Source of the DNA: Planctomycetota bacterium
GTDB lineage: Bacteria; Planctomycetota; Phycisphaerae; WQYP01
Reading direction: 5' to 3'
DNA: 64,000 bases
NCBI GenBank assembly: GCA_021800165.1
Contig: JAJYZF010000003.1
Location: 37,101-101,100, forward strand
In this document: in pieces, positions 18,807 to 27,648 of the stretch
Layout: each line of letters begins with the position of its first letter
How positions within the stretch are numbered: the first letter of the stretch is position 1
Translations under genes and position numbers: made by a program
The notes under the pieces: model-generated
Told to the model about the DNA's origin: nothing
The model's database searches: none
Seen by the model: only the letters and a program-made list of their open reading frames with translations

Positions 18807-18871
18807 CGGGCGAGAGTTTAGCAGAATATTTTCCGTCTGGCGAGTGTAGTGCAAGCGGTGCGGTTCCACGC

Positions 18872-19438
18872 TTAGCGGGTGTTGTGCATGGCCATAAAGA
18901 ACTGGTTCATCGCCGCATGCATCTGCGGGTTTCCACTGGCCAGGCCGCGGGCCATCATCTGCGGAAGCCGGGCGGCAAAATTGCCACCTGGTCCATGGCC
19001 GTGACCCGGCCCATTGCCGCCATTTTGCGGATGGGCCGCCTTCCATTTGGCGTGCATCATTTTAAAGCGGGCCTTCATCTGGCGCACGACCGCCTGTTGC
19101 TGGGCCGGAGTGGCGCGGGCAAAGGCCAACAGAAAGGCCTCAAAATGGGCGCGGCGGTTTTGCCACATAGCCCGCCGCTGCGCGGGAGTCATGGTTCGCC
19201 AGGCGGAGCGATTAAAACGGTGGCCGGGATGAAACATGGGAAATTGCAGGGGTTTACCGGCATTTTGCGCCATAATTTTGGCCACCTCCGGCGAAAGACC
19301 CGCAGCCCGCACCGGCCTGCTTAAGAGCATGTGTCCGTACACCGCCAGAATGGCCAGCACCAGCACCCCCAATACAATCAGAGAGCGTTTTGCGCGGGCT
19401 AATTTCTTGAGGCGGTCCATGGTTGCAACTGGGGGCAT
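18872..19438 (-). CDS. Small membrane-anchored Met/His-rich protein of unknown function
   Basis: A 188-residue protein. A basic start (LKKLARAKRS) leads into one transmembrane helix (LIVLGVLVLAILAVYGHML), then about 150 residues predicted outside the membrane. This part is helical and rich in Met, His, Arg and Gln (MTPAQRRAMWQNRRAHFEAF; TPAQQQAVVRQMKARFKMMH) with a Gly/His-rich linker PGHGHGPGG. The TPAQR repeats recall periplasmic Spy/CpxP or DUF3106-type proteins, but this is only a resemblance. AAGGAG lies about 7 nt before the ATG. The Met/His content would suit metal or chaperone functions; this is inference. Confidence 0.7.
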   Translation of the reverse strand: MPPVATMDRLKKLARAKRSLIVLGVLVLAILAVYGHMLLSRPVRAAGLSPEVAKIMAQNAGKPLQFPMFHPGHRFNRSAWRTMTPAQRRAMWQNRRAHFEAFLLAFARATPAQQQAVVRQMKARFKMMHAKWKAAHPQNGGNGPGHGHGPGGNFAARLPQMMARGLASGNPQMHAAMNQFFMAMHNTR

Positions 19439-19465
19439 AATACATCTCCTTAAGACGGTCTGTTG

Positions 19466-20203
19466 TTAATGCCAAGTGGGTGCCGGCTGGGAAGTGGCAC
19501 CGTTCACTTGTGTGATATCCTGAGCCGTACCTACATGCCAATCCGCGAATAAAACGTTGGCGGATGTCGGCTGCCACGCCGGACCATGAAATGGATACAT
19601 ATCCGCCAAAACCCAGGTGCCCGCGGCGGAAAGCAACTGGTAGACATCAATGGTGTGATTTGGCGGCCCTATTTTCCAATTCTGAATAACATCGCCGGAA
19701 AGACCCATGTTGTATTGGTAGCTGGTCCCTTCCGCGGCAAAATACGAGGGATAGGTCGTTGAAGAGCCGGCGGGCGTAAAGGAATTGATATCCGCTGGAC
19801 ATAACCACGCCGCCGGAGTGCCATGGTCGTTAATCGGCGGCACCCAATTGGGTGTGGGAATGGTGGCCGGTGGTTGTACCTTGCCAATGACGCATTGAAT
19901 TGGCGGCGGATTGGTTACCACAATACCCTGATCGGTCGTGATGGAGTAATTCACGGTGGGCATCATCGGCGAAACGGGAAAAATGTTGTTGCTATCTTCC
20001 TGCAGATACTCCTGAAATTCCTGGCCCAAACTATGCAGGTTGGCCTGACAGGCAATTTGCTCAGCCCGTTGTCGCGCCGCCGCCAAGGCCGGCAGCAGCA
20101 GACCTATCAGCAACGCTATAATAGCAATGACGACCAACAGCTCCACCAGGGTAAAACCGTGTAGGGGCCGGCGGGAGTGATTCGATACACTGGCGTTCTT
20201 CAT
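19466..20203 (-). CDS. Pseudopilin-like protein with prepilin N-terminus
   Basis: A 245-residue protein. A basic leader is followed by [20 protein letters not shown], a clear prepilin cleavage/methylation motif, then [18 protein letters not shown] typical of planctomycete pseudopilins. The C-terminus has [12 protein letters not shown], the F-x-D-x-H-V motif. ATG at 20201-20203 is chosen (GAGGA about 11 nt upstream); the open frame continues to 20473 with no family-like residues. It lies 27 bp upstream of the Met/His-rich gene, so the two may form an operon. Confidence 0.83.
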   Translation of the reverse strand: MKNASVSNHSRRPLHGFTLVELLVVIAIIALLIGLLLPALAAARQRAEQIACQANLHSLGQEFQEYLQEDSNNIFPVSPMMPTVNYSITTDQGIVVTNPPPIQCVIGKVQPPATIPTPNWVPPINDHGTPAAWLCPADINSFTPAGSSTTYPSYFAAEGTSYQYNMGLSGDVIQNWKIGPPNHTIDVYQLLSAAGTWVLADMYPFHGPAWQPTSANVLFADWHVGTAQDITQVNGATSQPAPTWH

Positions 20204-20745
20204 GGTCTGATAATCCTCTATCCAACATCCTTCAAGTACGGTTCCACCGCGTGGCAAGACCGTCTTATTGTTCAGCGGCATACGGCCTAGCACTGAGTCC
20301 ATAGCGACATACCTACTAGGGAAACGTAGCACATTCATTAAAGTTGCAGGTAACCTCGGCCGGCCGGGCGGTCCCAGCACTGCTTTCCGCTCCGATGGCT
20401 GCGGCCATATTACCGTAGGCTCTGCGAGCATGAAAGCCGCACCTTGGGCCGAGCGTCTTGCGGAATTTTCCACGCCCTTTCTCGCCGATCCTTTATTTCA
20501 GGGTGGGGCCGGATTTTTGGGAAACGTCACGGAAACCCGCGGCAGCAATCCTGCGGCCGGCGAATGAGAACGCAACACTGTGCTGACCACGGGGCTTGCC
20601 CCAAGCCATAGTCACAACCCTTACCTTATTCCACTGATAAGCATGACTCCCCTTGCCAGCCAAACCTTGCTATAATAAAAACGTAGTTAAAGGTTAGTGC
20701 TGCCGCCGGCAAAGATGCAGCATTTAGAAACGGAGTACAACGTCC
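20204..20745. other. Intergenic region between divergent pseudopilin and Bax-inhibitor genes
   Basis: This 542-bp region separates divergent genes. A 99-codon open frame at 20268-20567 has no ribosome-binding site and an Arg/Pro/Gly-rich, unfolded-looking product, so I do not call it. The right part holds the extended -10 promoter listed separately. I see no RNA gene or strong hairpin in the left part. Confidence 0.4.
20668..20676 (+). promoter_or_regulatory. Extended -10 promoter element
   Basis: TGC followed directly by a perfect TATAAT (20671-20676) forms an extended -10 element (TGnTATAAT). It lies 69 bp before the Bax-inhibitor-1 family start. No good -35 is seen at 17 bp, which is normal for extended -10 promoters. 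Confidence 0.6.
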
Positions 20746-21471
20746 ATGAGTCAATTTTCAAATTCGGGTTATAATGATGCACTGGTCCCTTCGGAACAGG
20801 CGGATGTCGTTGCACAACGCAGATTTATCAGCAAAGTTTTTGCGTGGATGACAGTTGGGCTGTCGGTGACAGGTATCGTGGCGCTTTTGGTATCCGGTAA
20901 TAAGGCCGCTAATCAATTTGTGAACGGCAACCCGCTTACCGGCATTATTTTGTTTGTCCTTATGATCGGTCTGATTTTTGCCATTCGCGGTGCGGTAGCT
21001 AAATTACCGGCCGTTACCGCCACGTTGTTGTTTCTGCTTTTCAGTGCCGTCATGGGGGCGGCGTTATCGTCGATTTTTCTGGTTTACACAAGAAGCTCGA
21101 TATTTGAGGTGTTTTTTATCTCCGCAGCCACCTTCGGCAGTTCGGCTGCCTATGGGTATATTACGCAGCGCGACTTAACTTCCATCGGCCATCTTTGCGG
21201 CATGGCTCTCTGGGGAATTATTATTGCGATGATCGTAAACATGTTCATGCAGAACTCGGCCTTTGAATACCTCATCAGTATTATTGGAGTATTGGTTTTT
21301 GTGGGGCTAACGGCCTATGACACTCAGAAAATCAAGTACATGTATATGGCCGGACCAGATGGATCACAGGCCAACGAAAAGGCCTCCATTCTTGGGGCTT
21401 TGACACTGTATCTTGATTTTATCAATATTTTCCTGTTTCTCCTGCAGTTGTTCGGCCAACAGCGCGATTGA
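20746..21471 (+). CDS. Bax inhibitor-1/YccA family membrane protein
   Basis: A 241-residue protein. The soluble N-terminus is followed by FISKVFAWMTVGLSVTGIVA, then about seven hydrophobic segments, and the family-typical C-terminus (FVGLTAYDTQKIKYMY, then GALTLYLDFINIFLFLLQLF). This matches the bacterial BI-1/YccA/YbhL family, inner-membrane proteins whose homologue YccA modulates the FtsH protease and some of which act as pH-sensitive calcium leaks. CGGAGT lies upstream of the ATG. It is probably monocistronic, with a terminator before ilvB. Confidence 0.93.
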   Translation: MSQFSNSGYNDALVPSEQADVVAQRRFISKVFAWMTVGLSVTGIVALLVSGNKAANQFVNGNPLTGIILFVLMIGLIFAIRGAVAKLPAVTATLLFLLFSAVMGAALSSIFLVYTRSSIFEVFFISAATFGSSAAYGYITQRDLTSIGHLCGMALWGIIIAMIVNMFMQNSAFEYLISIIGVLVFVGLTAYDTQKIKYMYMAGPDGSQANEKASILGALTLYLDFINIFLFLLQLFGQQRD

Positions 21472-21522
21472 ACGATGGCTTGCTTTTCAAGAGCCATTAG
21501 CGCATAATGTTGGCAACAACGG

Positions 21523-21563
21523 CACACCCACCGGCCTGCGGGCTTGGATGGGTGGGCGTTTTT
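21523..21563 (+). terminator. Rho-independent terminator or ilv leader attenuator
   Basis: CCCACC at 21527-21532 pairs with GGTGGG at 21551-21556, with one mismatch then two more outer base pairs, followed by a T5 run (21559-21563). It is 50-90 bp after the Bax-inhibitor stop and about 100 bp before ilvB. Either it ends the upstream transcript or it serves as an attenuator in the ilvBN leader; no obvious branched-chain-rich leader peptide is seen. Confidence 0.6.
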
Positions 21564-21663
21564 CGTAAGAAAGGCGACGGCCTGGACCGGCGCAGGTGTA
21601 ATTCGCCATCGGCGGACGCTTGCTAACCTGGCTAAGGCAGTCGGTGTTGTTGAAAGGTTTTTT

Positions 21664-23580
21664 ATGTCAACGTCCACTTCCCCCATCGGGGCGGGGGCCA
21701 ACGTGCCTGCCGCCAAAACCACATCCAAAGCCCCCCACCCAGTTGTTGCCGCACCTCTGCATGGTGCAGGCAGCATCGTGGTGGAAAATGTCGCCAAAGC
21801 GACGGAGTCCACCGCCGGCGGATTGCCGGTCTTGGGTCGTCCCACCGGCAAAACGGATCGCTTTAACGGCATGACTGGCGCGCAGATACTCCTCCAGATG
21901 TTGCTGGAACACGGAGTCACGGATGCCTTTGGCTATCCGGGCGGAGCCATTTTGCCCACGTTTGACCAGCTCTACGAAAAGCAATTGAATTTTATTCTGG
22001 TGCGGCATGAACAGGGTGCCGGCCACATGGCCGATGGCTACGCGCGTGCCACCGGCAAACCGGGAATTGTGATTGTCACCAGTGGCCCTGGTGCCACCAA
22101 TACCGTTACCCCGCTGGCCACGGCGTACATGGATTCCATACCCATGATCGTCTTTTCCGGGCAGGTGCGAAGCTACCTGATCGGTAACGATGCGTTTCAG
22201 GAGGCGGATGTCACCGGCATTACCCGACCGGTGACCAAACGCAATTATTTGGTGAAAAATGTGCGTGACCTGCCACGGATCATCAATGAGGCCTTCATTA
22301 TCGCCACCACGGGCCGCCCCGGTCCGGTGCTGGTGGATTTGCCGGTGGATGTGACCACGGGGAAAATCGAGGATGCGGTGGATGATACGCCGTATCTGCC
22401 GGGCTATAAAATTTTCAAGGCCGGCCACAGCAAAATGGTCAAGGCCGCAGCCGATTTAATTAATGCCTCGGAACGTCCGGTGTTGTACGTGGGCGGAGGA
22501 GCGATTCTCAGCCAGGCGTGGCCGCACGTGCGGGAAATTGCGCGCAAAGGCAACATTCCCACCACCACCACTCTTCTGGGACTGGGGGCGTTTGATGAAA
22601 ACAGCCCCCTTAGTCTGCACATGCTGGGCATGCACGGCAGCGCGTATGCGAATTATGCCGTGCAGGAAAGCGACTGCCTGATTGCCGTGGGCGCACGCTT
22701 TGACGACCGTGTGACCGGTAATCTGAAACTTTTTGCCCCCAAGGCAAAAATAGTGCATGTGGATATCGACCCCTCAAGCATCAGCAAAAATGTGAAAGTC
22801 GATGTGCCGGTGGTCGGAGATGCGCGGCTGTGCCTGGAGGAAATGCTGGGCTTGATTGAATCGCGTCCACGCAGTTCGTGGCTCGCGCAGGTGGCCCGCT
22901 GGAAGGCTGCTTTTCCTTTTGCCTACAAAGACGATACCGCGCTTTCCAAACCGCAGGCGGTCATTGAAGCCATCAATAAAGTGACCGGTGGAAAGGCGGT
23001 GTTTACCACAGGCGTGGGTCAACACCAGATGTGGGCGGCGCAGTTTGTGCGTTGGAGCATACCCCGCAGCATGATCACCAGCGGCGGCCTTGGCACCATG
23101 GGCTTTGGTTTGCCGGCGGCTATTGGCGCACAGGTGGGCCGTCCCAATGAACTGGTGATTGATATTGACGGCGATGCCTCGTACATCATGACGGCGATGG
23201 AACTGGCCACCATGAGCCAATACAACCTGCCGGTAAAAGTGGCGATATTGAACAATCGCTTTCAGGGTATGGTGCGACAATGGCAACAGCTTTTCTATAA
23301 AGGACGCTTTTCGCATAGCGAAATGGTGAACCCGGATTTCGCGGCTATGGCCGAAAGCTTTGGCATCCGGGGTCTGCGCTGCCATCGCAAAGAGGATTTA
23401 ATCCAGTGCGTAGAGGAAATGGTGAACCATCCCGGCCCGTGCGTGGTGGATTTCCTCTGCGAAACAGATGAAAACGTGTATCCAATGGTGGCCAGCGGAA
23501 AAGGACTCCACGAGATGGAGTTGGGCATTGTCGGCTCGGCCGCACCCAACAGCAATCGCGAGATGGGGACATTGGCCTGA
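21664..23580 (+). CDS. ilvB: Acetolactate synthase large subunit
   Basis: A 638-residue ThDP enzyme making acetolactate/acetohydroxybutyrate for valine, leucine and isoleucine synthesis. Motifs: VTDAFGYPGGAILPTFDQLY with the catalytic-Glu region VRHEQGAGHMADGYARATGK, SGPGATNTVTPLATAYMDS, the FAD-binding middle domain, and the C-terminal ThDP motif DIDGDASYIMTAMELATMSQ ending in NNRFQGMVRQW. The N-terminus has about 70 extra Pro/Thr/Ala-rich residues before the catalytic part. ATG 21664 has GAAAGG about 6 nt upstream; the frame is open further back to 21544. It is followed by ilvN after 101 bp. Confidence 0.96.
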   Translation: MSTSTSPIGAGANVPAAKTTSKAPHPVVAAPLHGAGSIVVENVAKATESTAGGLPVLGRPTGKTDRFNGMTGAQILLQMLLEHGVTDAFGYPGGAILPTFDQLYEKQLNFILVRHEQGAGHMADGYARATGKPGIVIVTSGPGATNTVTPLATAYMDSIPMIVFSGQVRSYLIGNDAFQEADVTGITRPVTKRNYLVKNVRDLPRIINEAFIIATTGRPGPVLVDLPVDVTTGKIEDAVDDTPYLPGYKIFKAGHSKMVKAAADLINASERPVLYVGGGAILSQAWPHVREIARKGNIPTTTTLLGLGAFDENSPLSLHMLGMHGSAYANYAVQESDCLIAVGARFDDRVTGNLKLFAPKAKIVHVDIDPSSISKNVKVDVPVVGDARLCLEEMLGLIESRPRSSWLAQVARWKAAFPFAYKDDTALSKPQAVIEAINKVTGGKAVFTTGVGQHQMWAAQFVRWSIPRSMITSGGLGTMGFGLPAAIGAQVGRPNELVIDIDGDASYIMTAMELATMSQYNLPVKVAILNNRFQGMVRQWQQLFYKGRFSHSEMVNPDFAAMAESFGIRGLRCHRKEDLIQCVEEMVNHPGPCVVDFLCETDENVYPMVASGKGLHEMELGIVGSAAPNSNREMGTLA

Positions 23581-23681
23581 GTCGGTCTGCCGCCTTTTAG
23601 CGACCGCAAGCTGCGCTGCAAACAAGCGCCGCGGCAGGCCAATACCGGTTCGCCAAAGGCTACATATTTAAGGAGAATTTT

Positions 23682-24290
23682 ATGCGTCATATTTTAACCG
23701 CCACCGTGATGAATGAACCCGGCGTGCTGGCCCATGTTGCCAACATGTTTTCCGCCCGTGGATTTAACATTGATTCGCTGGTCGTCGGCCGAACCGAAGA
23801 TCCAAATTTTTCGCGTATGACCATTGTGGTAACCGCCGACGAGCGCACCCTCGATCAGGTGCGCAAACAACTGGCTAAAATCGTTACCGTGGTAAAAGTT
23901 CGGGACTACAAGGAAACGCCCTATGTCTCGCGGGATCTCATGCTTATCAAGCTAAGCGCTGCCTCCAGCAGCCGCAGCGAAATTATTGAACTCGCCGCGT
24001 TGTTCCGGGGGCGCGTTGTCGATGTGGGCATGAGCAGCCTGATGGTGGAACTTTCCGGTGAAGAAGAAAAACTCGATGCCTTTGTGGAATTGGTGCGTCC
24101 TTACGGAATCCGCGAATTGGCACGCACGGGCGTGATCGCCATGTCGCGGGGAGCCGCGACCAATGCCGCAGCCGACGAAGAAGTGCGAACCGACCAGCGT
24201 CCGGCCACGGCCAGAGCGGCGGTTCGCCAGCCTTTGTCCGGCAAACGCCAGCCGACTCAGCAGGAACTTGAGGCCACTCCTCCGGGGTAA
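23682..24290 (+). CDS. ilvN: Acetolactate synthase small (regulatory) subunit
   Basis: A 202-residue protein. The N-terminal ACT domain (TATVMNEPGVLAHVANMFSARGFNIDSLVVG) is the valine-sensing domain of IlvN/IlvH, followed by the second regulatory domain (RSEIIELAALFRGRVVDVG, then ELARTGVIAMSRG). The C-terminal tail of about 45 residues is Ala/Arg/Gln-rich and not part of the conserved fold. AAGGAG is well placed before the ATG. It partners with the adjacent ilvB product. No ilvC or leuA follows here. Confidence 0.95.
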   Translation: MRHILTATVMNEPGVLAHVANMFSARGFNIDSLVVGRTEDPNFSRMTIVVTADERTLDQVRKQLAKIVTVVKVRDYKETPYVSRDLMLIKLSAASSSRSEIIELAALFRGRVVDVGMSSLMVELSGEEEKLDAFVELVRPYGIRELARTGVIAMSRGAATNAAADEEVRTDQRPATARAAVRQPLSGKRQPTQQELEATPPG

Positions 24291-24431
24291 CACCCGGTAG
24301 GCGCCTTGAGGAAATTTCCGGGTATACTACATAGGCTGGGGCTTTTTGCGAGCTGCTTCGGCTGTGATAAACGTGAGGTGCAGCAACTTCCAGTGCGTTG
24401 GCGAACGACACAGGAAAGGCGGTAGTCACCG

Positions 24432-25628
24432 ATGAATGACCGGGAACGTTTTAACGCGACCATGCACTATAAGCCACGGGATCGCAGTCTAATCTGCGAT
24501 TTTGGATTCTGGCCGGAAACCATTGACGGCTGGCACGTGCAGGGTTTGCCGGCGTGGGTTACCGGCGGACACGATACCACGCAAACCGACAAATTTTTCG
24601 GTATGGATTTATACAATGGCGGCCCATCGCCCAACGTGGGCCTCTACCCCGCATTTCCCGAAAAAGTGTTGGAAGATCGGGGCGATCATGAGGTGGTGCA
24701 GCAATCGGACGGGGTACGGGTGCTGCGAAAAAAATACATGGGGTCCATTCCATCCCATCTGGGCCACCTCCTGGTGGATCGCCAAAGCTGGAATACGCAC
24801 TACAAACCAAGACTAGATGCCGGCTCACCCGGCAGGTTTCCCACCGGCTCGGACTTGGACAAGGCCGTTAAAATATGGATTGATCCGCATCGCCGCACCC
24901 CTTGCGTAGGGTGGGGAGGCAGCCTGTTTGGCTGCTTACGCGACTGGATGGGTATGGAAAATATCGTTTTGGTTCCGTATGACGACCCGGAATGGTTTGA
25001 AGAAATGGTCACCACCCTGGCGGATGTTACCGTGGCCATGCTGGGCCGCATGTTTGCTGCGGGAGCCTGCTTGGATGCCATTAGTATGTGGGAGGATATG
25101 TGCTTCAATTCCGGACCATTGCTAAGCCCGCATTTGTTCAAAAAATACCTGGTGCCGCAGTATCGGCGCATTACGGATTTGGCCCGCAGCCACGGTGTGG
25201 ATGTGATCTGGGTGGATTGCGATGGGAAAATTGATGATCTGCTGCCTCTGTGGCTGGAAGCAGGCGTTAATTGTATGTTTCCCTTGGAAGTAGGCACTTG
25301 GCAGGCGGATCCGGTGCAATATCGCGAGCATTATGGGCGGGAACTTTTAATGATGGGCGGATTTGACAAACACATTCTCGCCCGCAGCAAAAAAGATATT
25401 CAACGCGAGGTGCATCGGTTAACGCCTCTGGTGGAAGACGGAGGATTTATCCCCTTTGCCGACCACCGGGTACCGCCGGATGTCCCACTGGAAAATTATC
25501 TGTATTACTTGGAGCAGGCGAGGCAATGCTGGGGGAAAAATCATCCCAGCCTCAAGCCACTGGGGCAACTGGAGTTGGCCAAAGAGAGTCTGCCGCGTAA
25601 AGCACAAACCCAGCCCCAAGCCGGGTGA
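24432..25628 (+). CDS. Uroporphyrinogen decarboxylase-like (corrinoid methyltransferase-type) protein
   Basis: A 398-residue protein. The start MNDRERFNATMHYKPRDRS is the classic opening of the URO-D superfamily as used by MtaA/CmuA-type methyltransferases and their many uncharacterised relatives. Later motifs include WEDMCFNSGPLLSPHLFKKY, DVIWVDCDGKIDDLLPLW, LLMMGGFDKHIL and GGFIPFADHRVPPDVPLENY. The DCDG and H/C residues could bind metal as in Zn-dependent MtaA proteins, but this is not proven. It is 45 bp upstream of the RACo-type activator, which argues for a corrinoid methyl-transfer role over heme synthesis. No corrinoid-binding protein is in the window. Confidence 0.85.
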   Translation: MNDRERFNATMHYKPRDRSLICDFGFWPETIDGWHVQGLPAWVTGGHDTTQTDKFFGMDLYNGGPSPNVGLYPAFPEKVLEDRGDHEVVQQSDGVRVLRKKYMGSIPSHLGHLLVDRQSWNTHYKPRLDAGSPGRFPTGSDLDKAVKIWIDPHRRTPCVGWGGSLFGCLRDWMGMENIVLVPYDDPEWFEEMVTTLADVTVAMLGRMFAAGACLDAISMWEDMCFNSGPLLSPHLFKKYLVPQYRRITDLARSHGVDVIWVDCDGKIDDLLPLWLEAGVNCMFPLEVGTWQADPVQYREHYGRELLMMGGFDKHILARSKKDIQREVHRLTPLVEDGGFIPFADHRVPPDVPLENYLYYLEQARQCWGKNHPSLKPLGQLELAKESLPRKAQTQPQAG

Positions 25629-25673
25629 TCCGGCGTCGGTGCCGTCTTGCCTGGCCCCAACATAAGAGAATTG

Positions 25674-27593
25674 ATGAATAGCGCACCCATGTCATTGTAT
25701 ATTGACGCCCCCACCGGAGCGCGAACGGTGTTGCTGGATCAGAGCCAGCAAGTCTTGCCACTCACTGAAATACTGCGGCATTTCGGGTTGCCGCTCAATA
25801 CCCGATGCGGTCAGCGCGGAAAATGCGACGGCTGTCTGGTAGATTTGCTGCAGGGAAGCTTGATCCATCTGATGGATGGCCAAACAATTAACGCCGTTGG
25901 GGAACCATTATCCGTGCGGGCTTGCGAATACCACCCCGCGGACACTCACACTTCCGAGAATGAATTGCGGATCTGCGTCCCGGCCAGATCTTTGCTGGCT
26001 TATGAGCCGCAGGTGCTTAAGGATTACAGCATCAGTGTGCCGTTTTCCAAGTTTCCGCTGTGGCAGCAGATTCCGGTCCAGCGGCAAGGCGCGGATGAGC
26101 GCGGCGTCACGGTCGAAGCTGCGGCCCACCATCTGAAACAATCCTTGGGTTTACGCTCCACGCCCAGCGTTACCCCGGCAGCCCTGCAACAGTGGGAGCA
26201 GAGCCAGAGTGCCTTTGAGGTTTGGGCCGTGTTGCAATATCAACCCGATGGTTGGTCCATTAGCGCATTTGAGCGTGCGCCTCTCCAGCAGGCTCTGGGA
26301 GCAGCCATCGACATCGGTACCACCACGGTAGTAGCACTGCTGGTGGATTTGGACACGGGGCAGGTGCTGGCCCAGGCGGCGGATTTTAACGGCCAGATTA
26401 ACCTCGGCGATGATGTGGTAACACGAATATCTTTATGTGGGCAGGATCCCACCATGATCGCACGTATGCACGAGGCTATCTGTGAGAACACCATTGCTCC
26501 GCTGCTGCGGGAGACATTGGAAATCGCCCGGGTGCCGCCGGAGAAACCGCTGGAGGCTATGGCGGTGGCGGGGAATACGACCATGCAGCATTTGTTTGCC
26601 GGTGCGGATCCTTCGGGACTGGGCACCGTGCCGTTCAAACCTAAATTTTTGGAGTATCTGCATTTAAACGGCGCTACGGTATTTACCGCCGCCAAGACCG
26701 AAAACGCACCAGCCAAGGTCGTTCATCTTCTGCCGTCACCAGCGGCTTATGTAGGAGCCGACCTGGCTGCGGGCATTCTGGCCTCCGGACTCATTTACGA
26801 TGATGGGCCATCGTTGCTCATTGACATCGGCACGAATGGAGAAATCATTTTCAAAAAGCAGGATTTGCTTTTGGGCTGCGCCACCGCCGCCGGGCCCGCC
26901 TTCGAAGGTGCCGGCCTGGCCTGCGGCATGCGGGCCGGCGATGGTGCCATAGCTTACGTCCATCTCAACGCCGATCCCCTGCAAATTGAAACCCGGCGCA
27001 TTGGCGAGAACGGCCATGTCGCCGGGTTGTGCGGCTCGGCTTATGTGGATTTTCTGGCGGAAGCCCGACGCATCGGCCTGATTGATACCATGGGCCGCTT
27101 TGATCTCCAAGCCGTCCCGGCCGCTCATTCCCACATCATCTCCTGGCGGTCGCGGCACGGTTCCGTGGAAGACCGGGCTATGGTGCTGGCTTATGGCCAG
27201 GCCAAACGCCCCATTGTTGTGGCGGAAGCGGATATTGCCGGACTGCTGTCATCGAAAGCCGCAATTGCCGCGGGAATCATGATTTTGATGAAGCGGGCTG
27301 AAGTGACGCCGGACCAGATTAAGCGCGTTTACCTGGCCGGTGGTTTTGGAACGTACATGATCGCCGCCAATGCCATCGCTTGCGGCCTCTTGCCGGGCTT
27401 TTCTCCGGAGCAAATTATCCCCGTGGGCAATACATCACTGGCGGGAGCGTACTTGGCGCTGGTGGATGCTTCAGCCATGGATGAAATCCGCCGGATCGCC
27501 CGATCGGTGCAAACCATTGAATTGAATCTCGACCCGGAATTTGAAACCACGTATATCGACCAACTGGCTCTGCCGGAAAGACCGCGTCGTTGA
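25674..27593 (+). CDS. RACo-type ASKHA/2Fe-2S reductive activator of corrinoid proteins
   Basis: A 639-residue protein. The N-terminal [2Fe-2S] ferredoxin domain has C45, C51, C54 (RCGQRGKCDGC) and C84. A linker precedes the ASKHA ATPase domain: AIDIGTTTVVALLVDLDTG, QINLGDDVVTRI, VAGNTTMQHLF, LIDIGTNGEI and AGGFGTYM. This matches RACo/DUF4445 proteins, which use ATP and electrons to reduce inactivated Co(II) corrinoid to Co(I). ATG 25674 has AAGAGA about 6 nt upstream; a TTG at 25647 is in frame. It is probably co-transcribed with the URO-D-like gene, forming an activation/methyl-transfer pair. Confidence 0.9.
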   Translation: MNSAPMSLYIDAPTGARTVLLDQSQQVLPLTEILRHFGLPLNTRCGQRGKCDGCLVDLLQGSLIHLMDGQTINAVGEPLSVRACEYHPADTHTSENELRICVPARSLLAYEPQVLKDYSISVPFSKFPLWQQIPVQRQGADERGVTVEAAAHHLKQSLGLRSTPSVTPAALQQWEQSQSAFEVWAVLQYQPDGWSISAFERAPLQQALGAAIDIGTTTVVALLVDLDTGQVLAQAADFNGQINLGDDVVTRISLCGQDPTMIARMHEAICENTIAPLLRETLEIARVPPEKPLEAMAVAGNTTMQHLFAGADPSGLGTVPFKPKFLEYLHLNGATVFTAAKTENAPAKVVHLLPSPAAYVGADLAAGILASGLIYDDGPSLLIDIGTNGEIIFKKQDLLLGCATAAGPAFEGAGLACGMRAGDGAIAYVHLNADPLQIETRRIGENGHVAGLCGSAYVDFLAEARRIGLIDTMGRFDLQAVPAAHSHIISWRSRHGSVEDRAMVLAYGQAKRPIVVAEADIAGLLSSKAAIAAGIMILMKRAEVTPDQIKRVYLAGGFGTYMIAANAIACGLLPGFSPEQIIPVGNTSLAGAYLALVDASAMDEIRRIARSVQTIELNLDPEFETTYIDQLALPERPRR

Positions 27594-27648
27594 GCCGGGA
27601 CAACTGGAGCACGGACAACTGCGCCTGCAGCGCTGCACTGGGACCGTC

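Noticed and set aside
14757..20203. The two pseudopilin-like genes as a duplicated mobile unit
   Set aside because: They share only the prepilin N-terminus and a short C-terminal motif; the bodies differ, and no flanking repeats or transposase are present.
20268..20567. 99-codon open frame in the intergenic region before the Bax-inhibitor gene
   Set aside because: No ribosome-binding site, low-complexity composition and no recognisable motif.
24432..25628. True heme-pathway uroporphyrinogen decarboxylase (hemE)
   Set aside because: The N-terminus, length and PPDVPLENY motif fit the methyltransferase-like branch, and the neighbour is a RACo-type corrinoid activator, not a heme gene.
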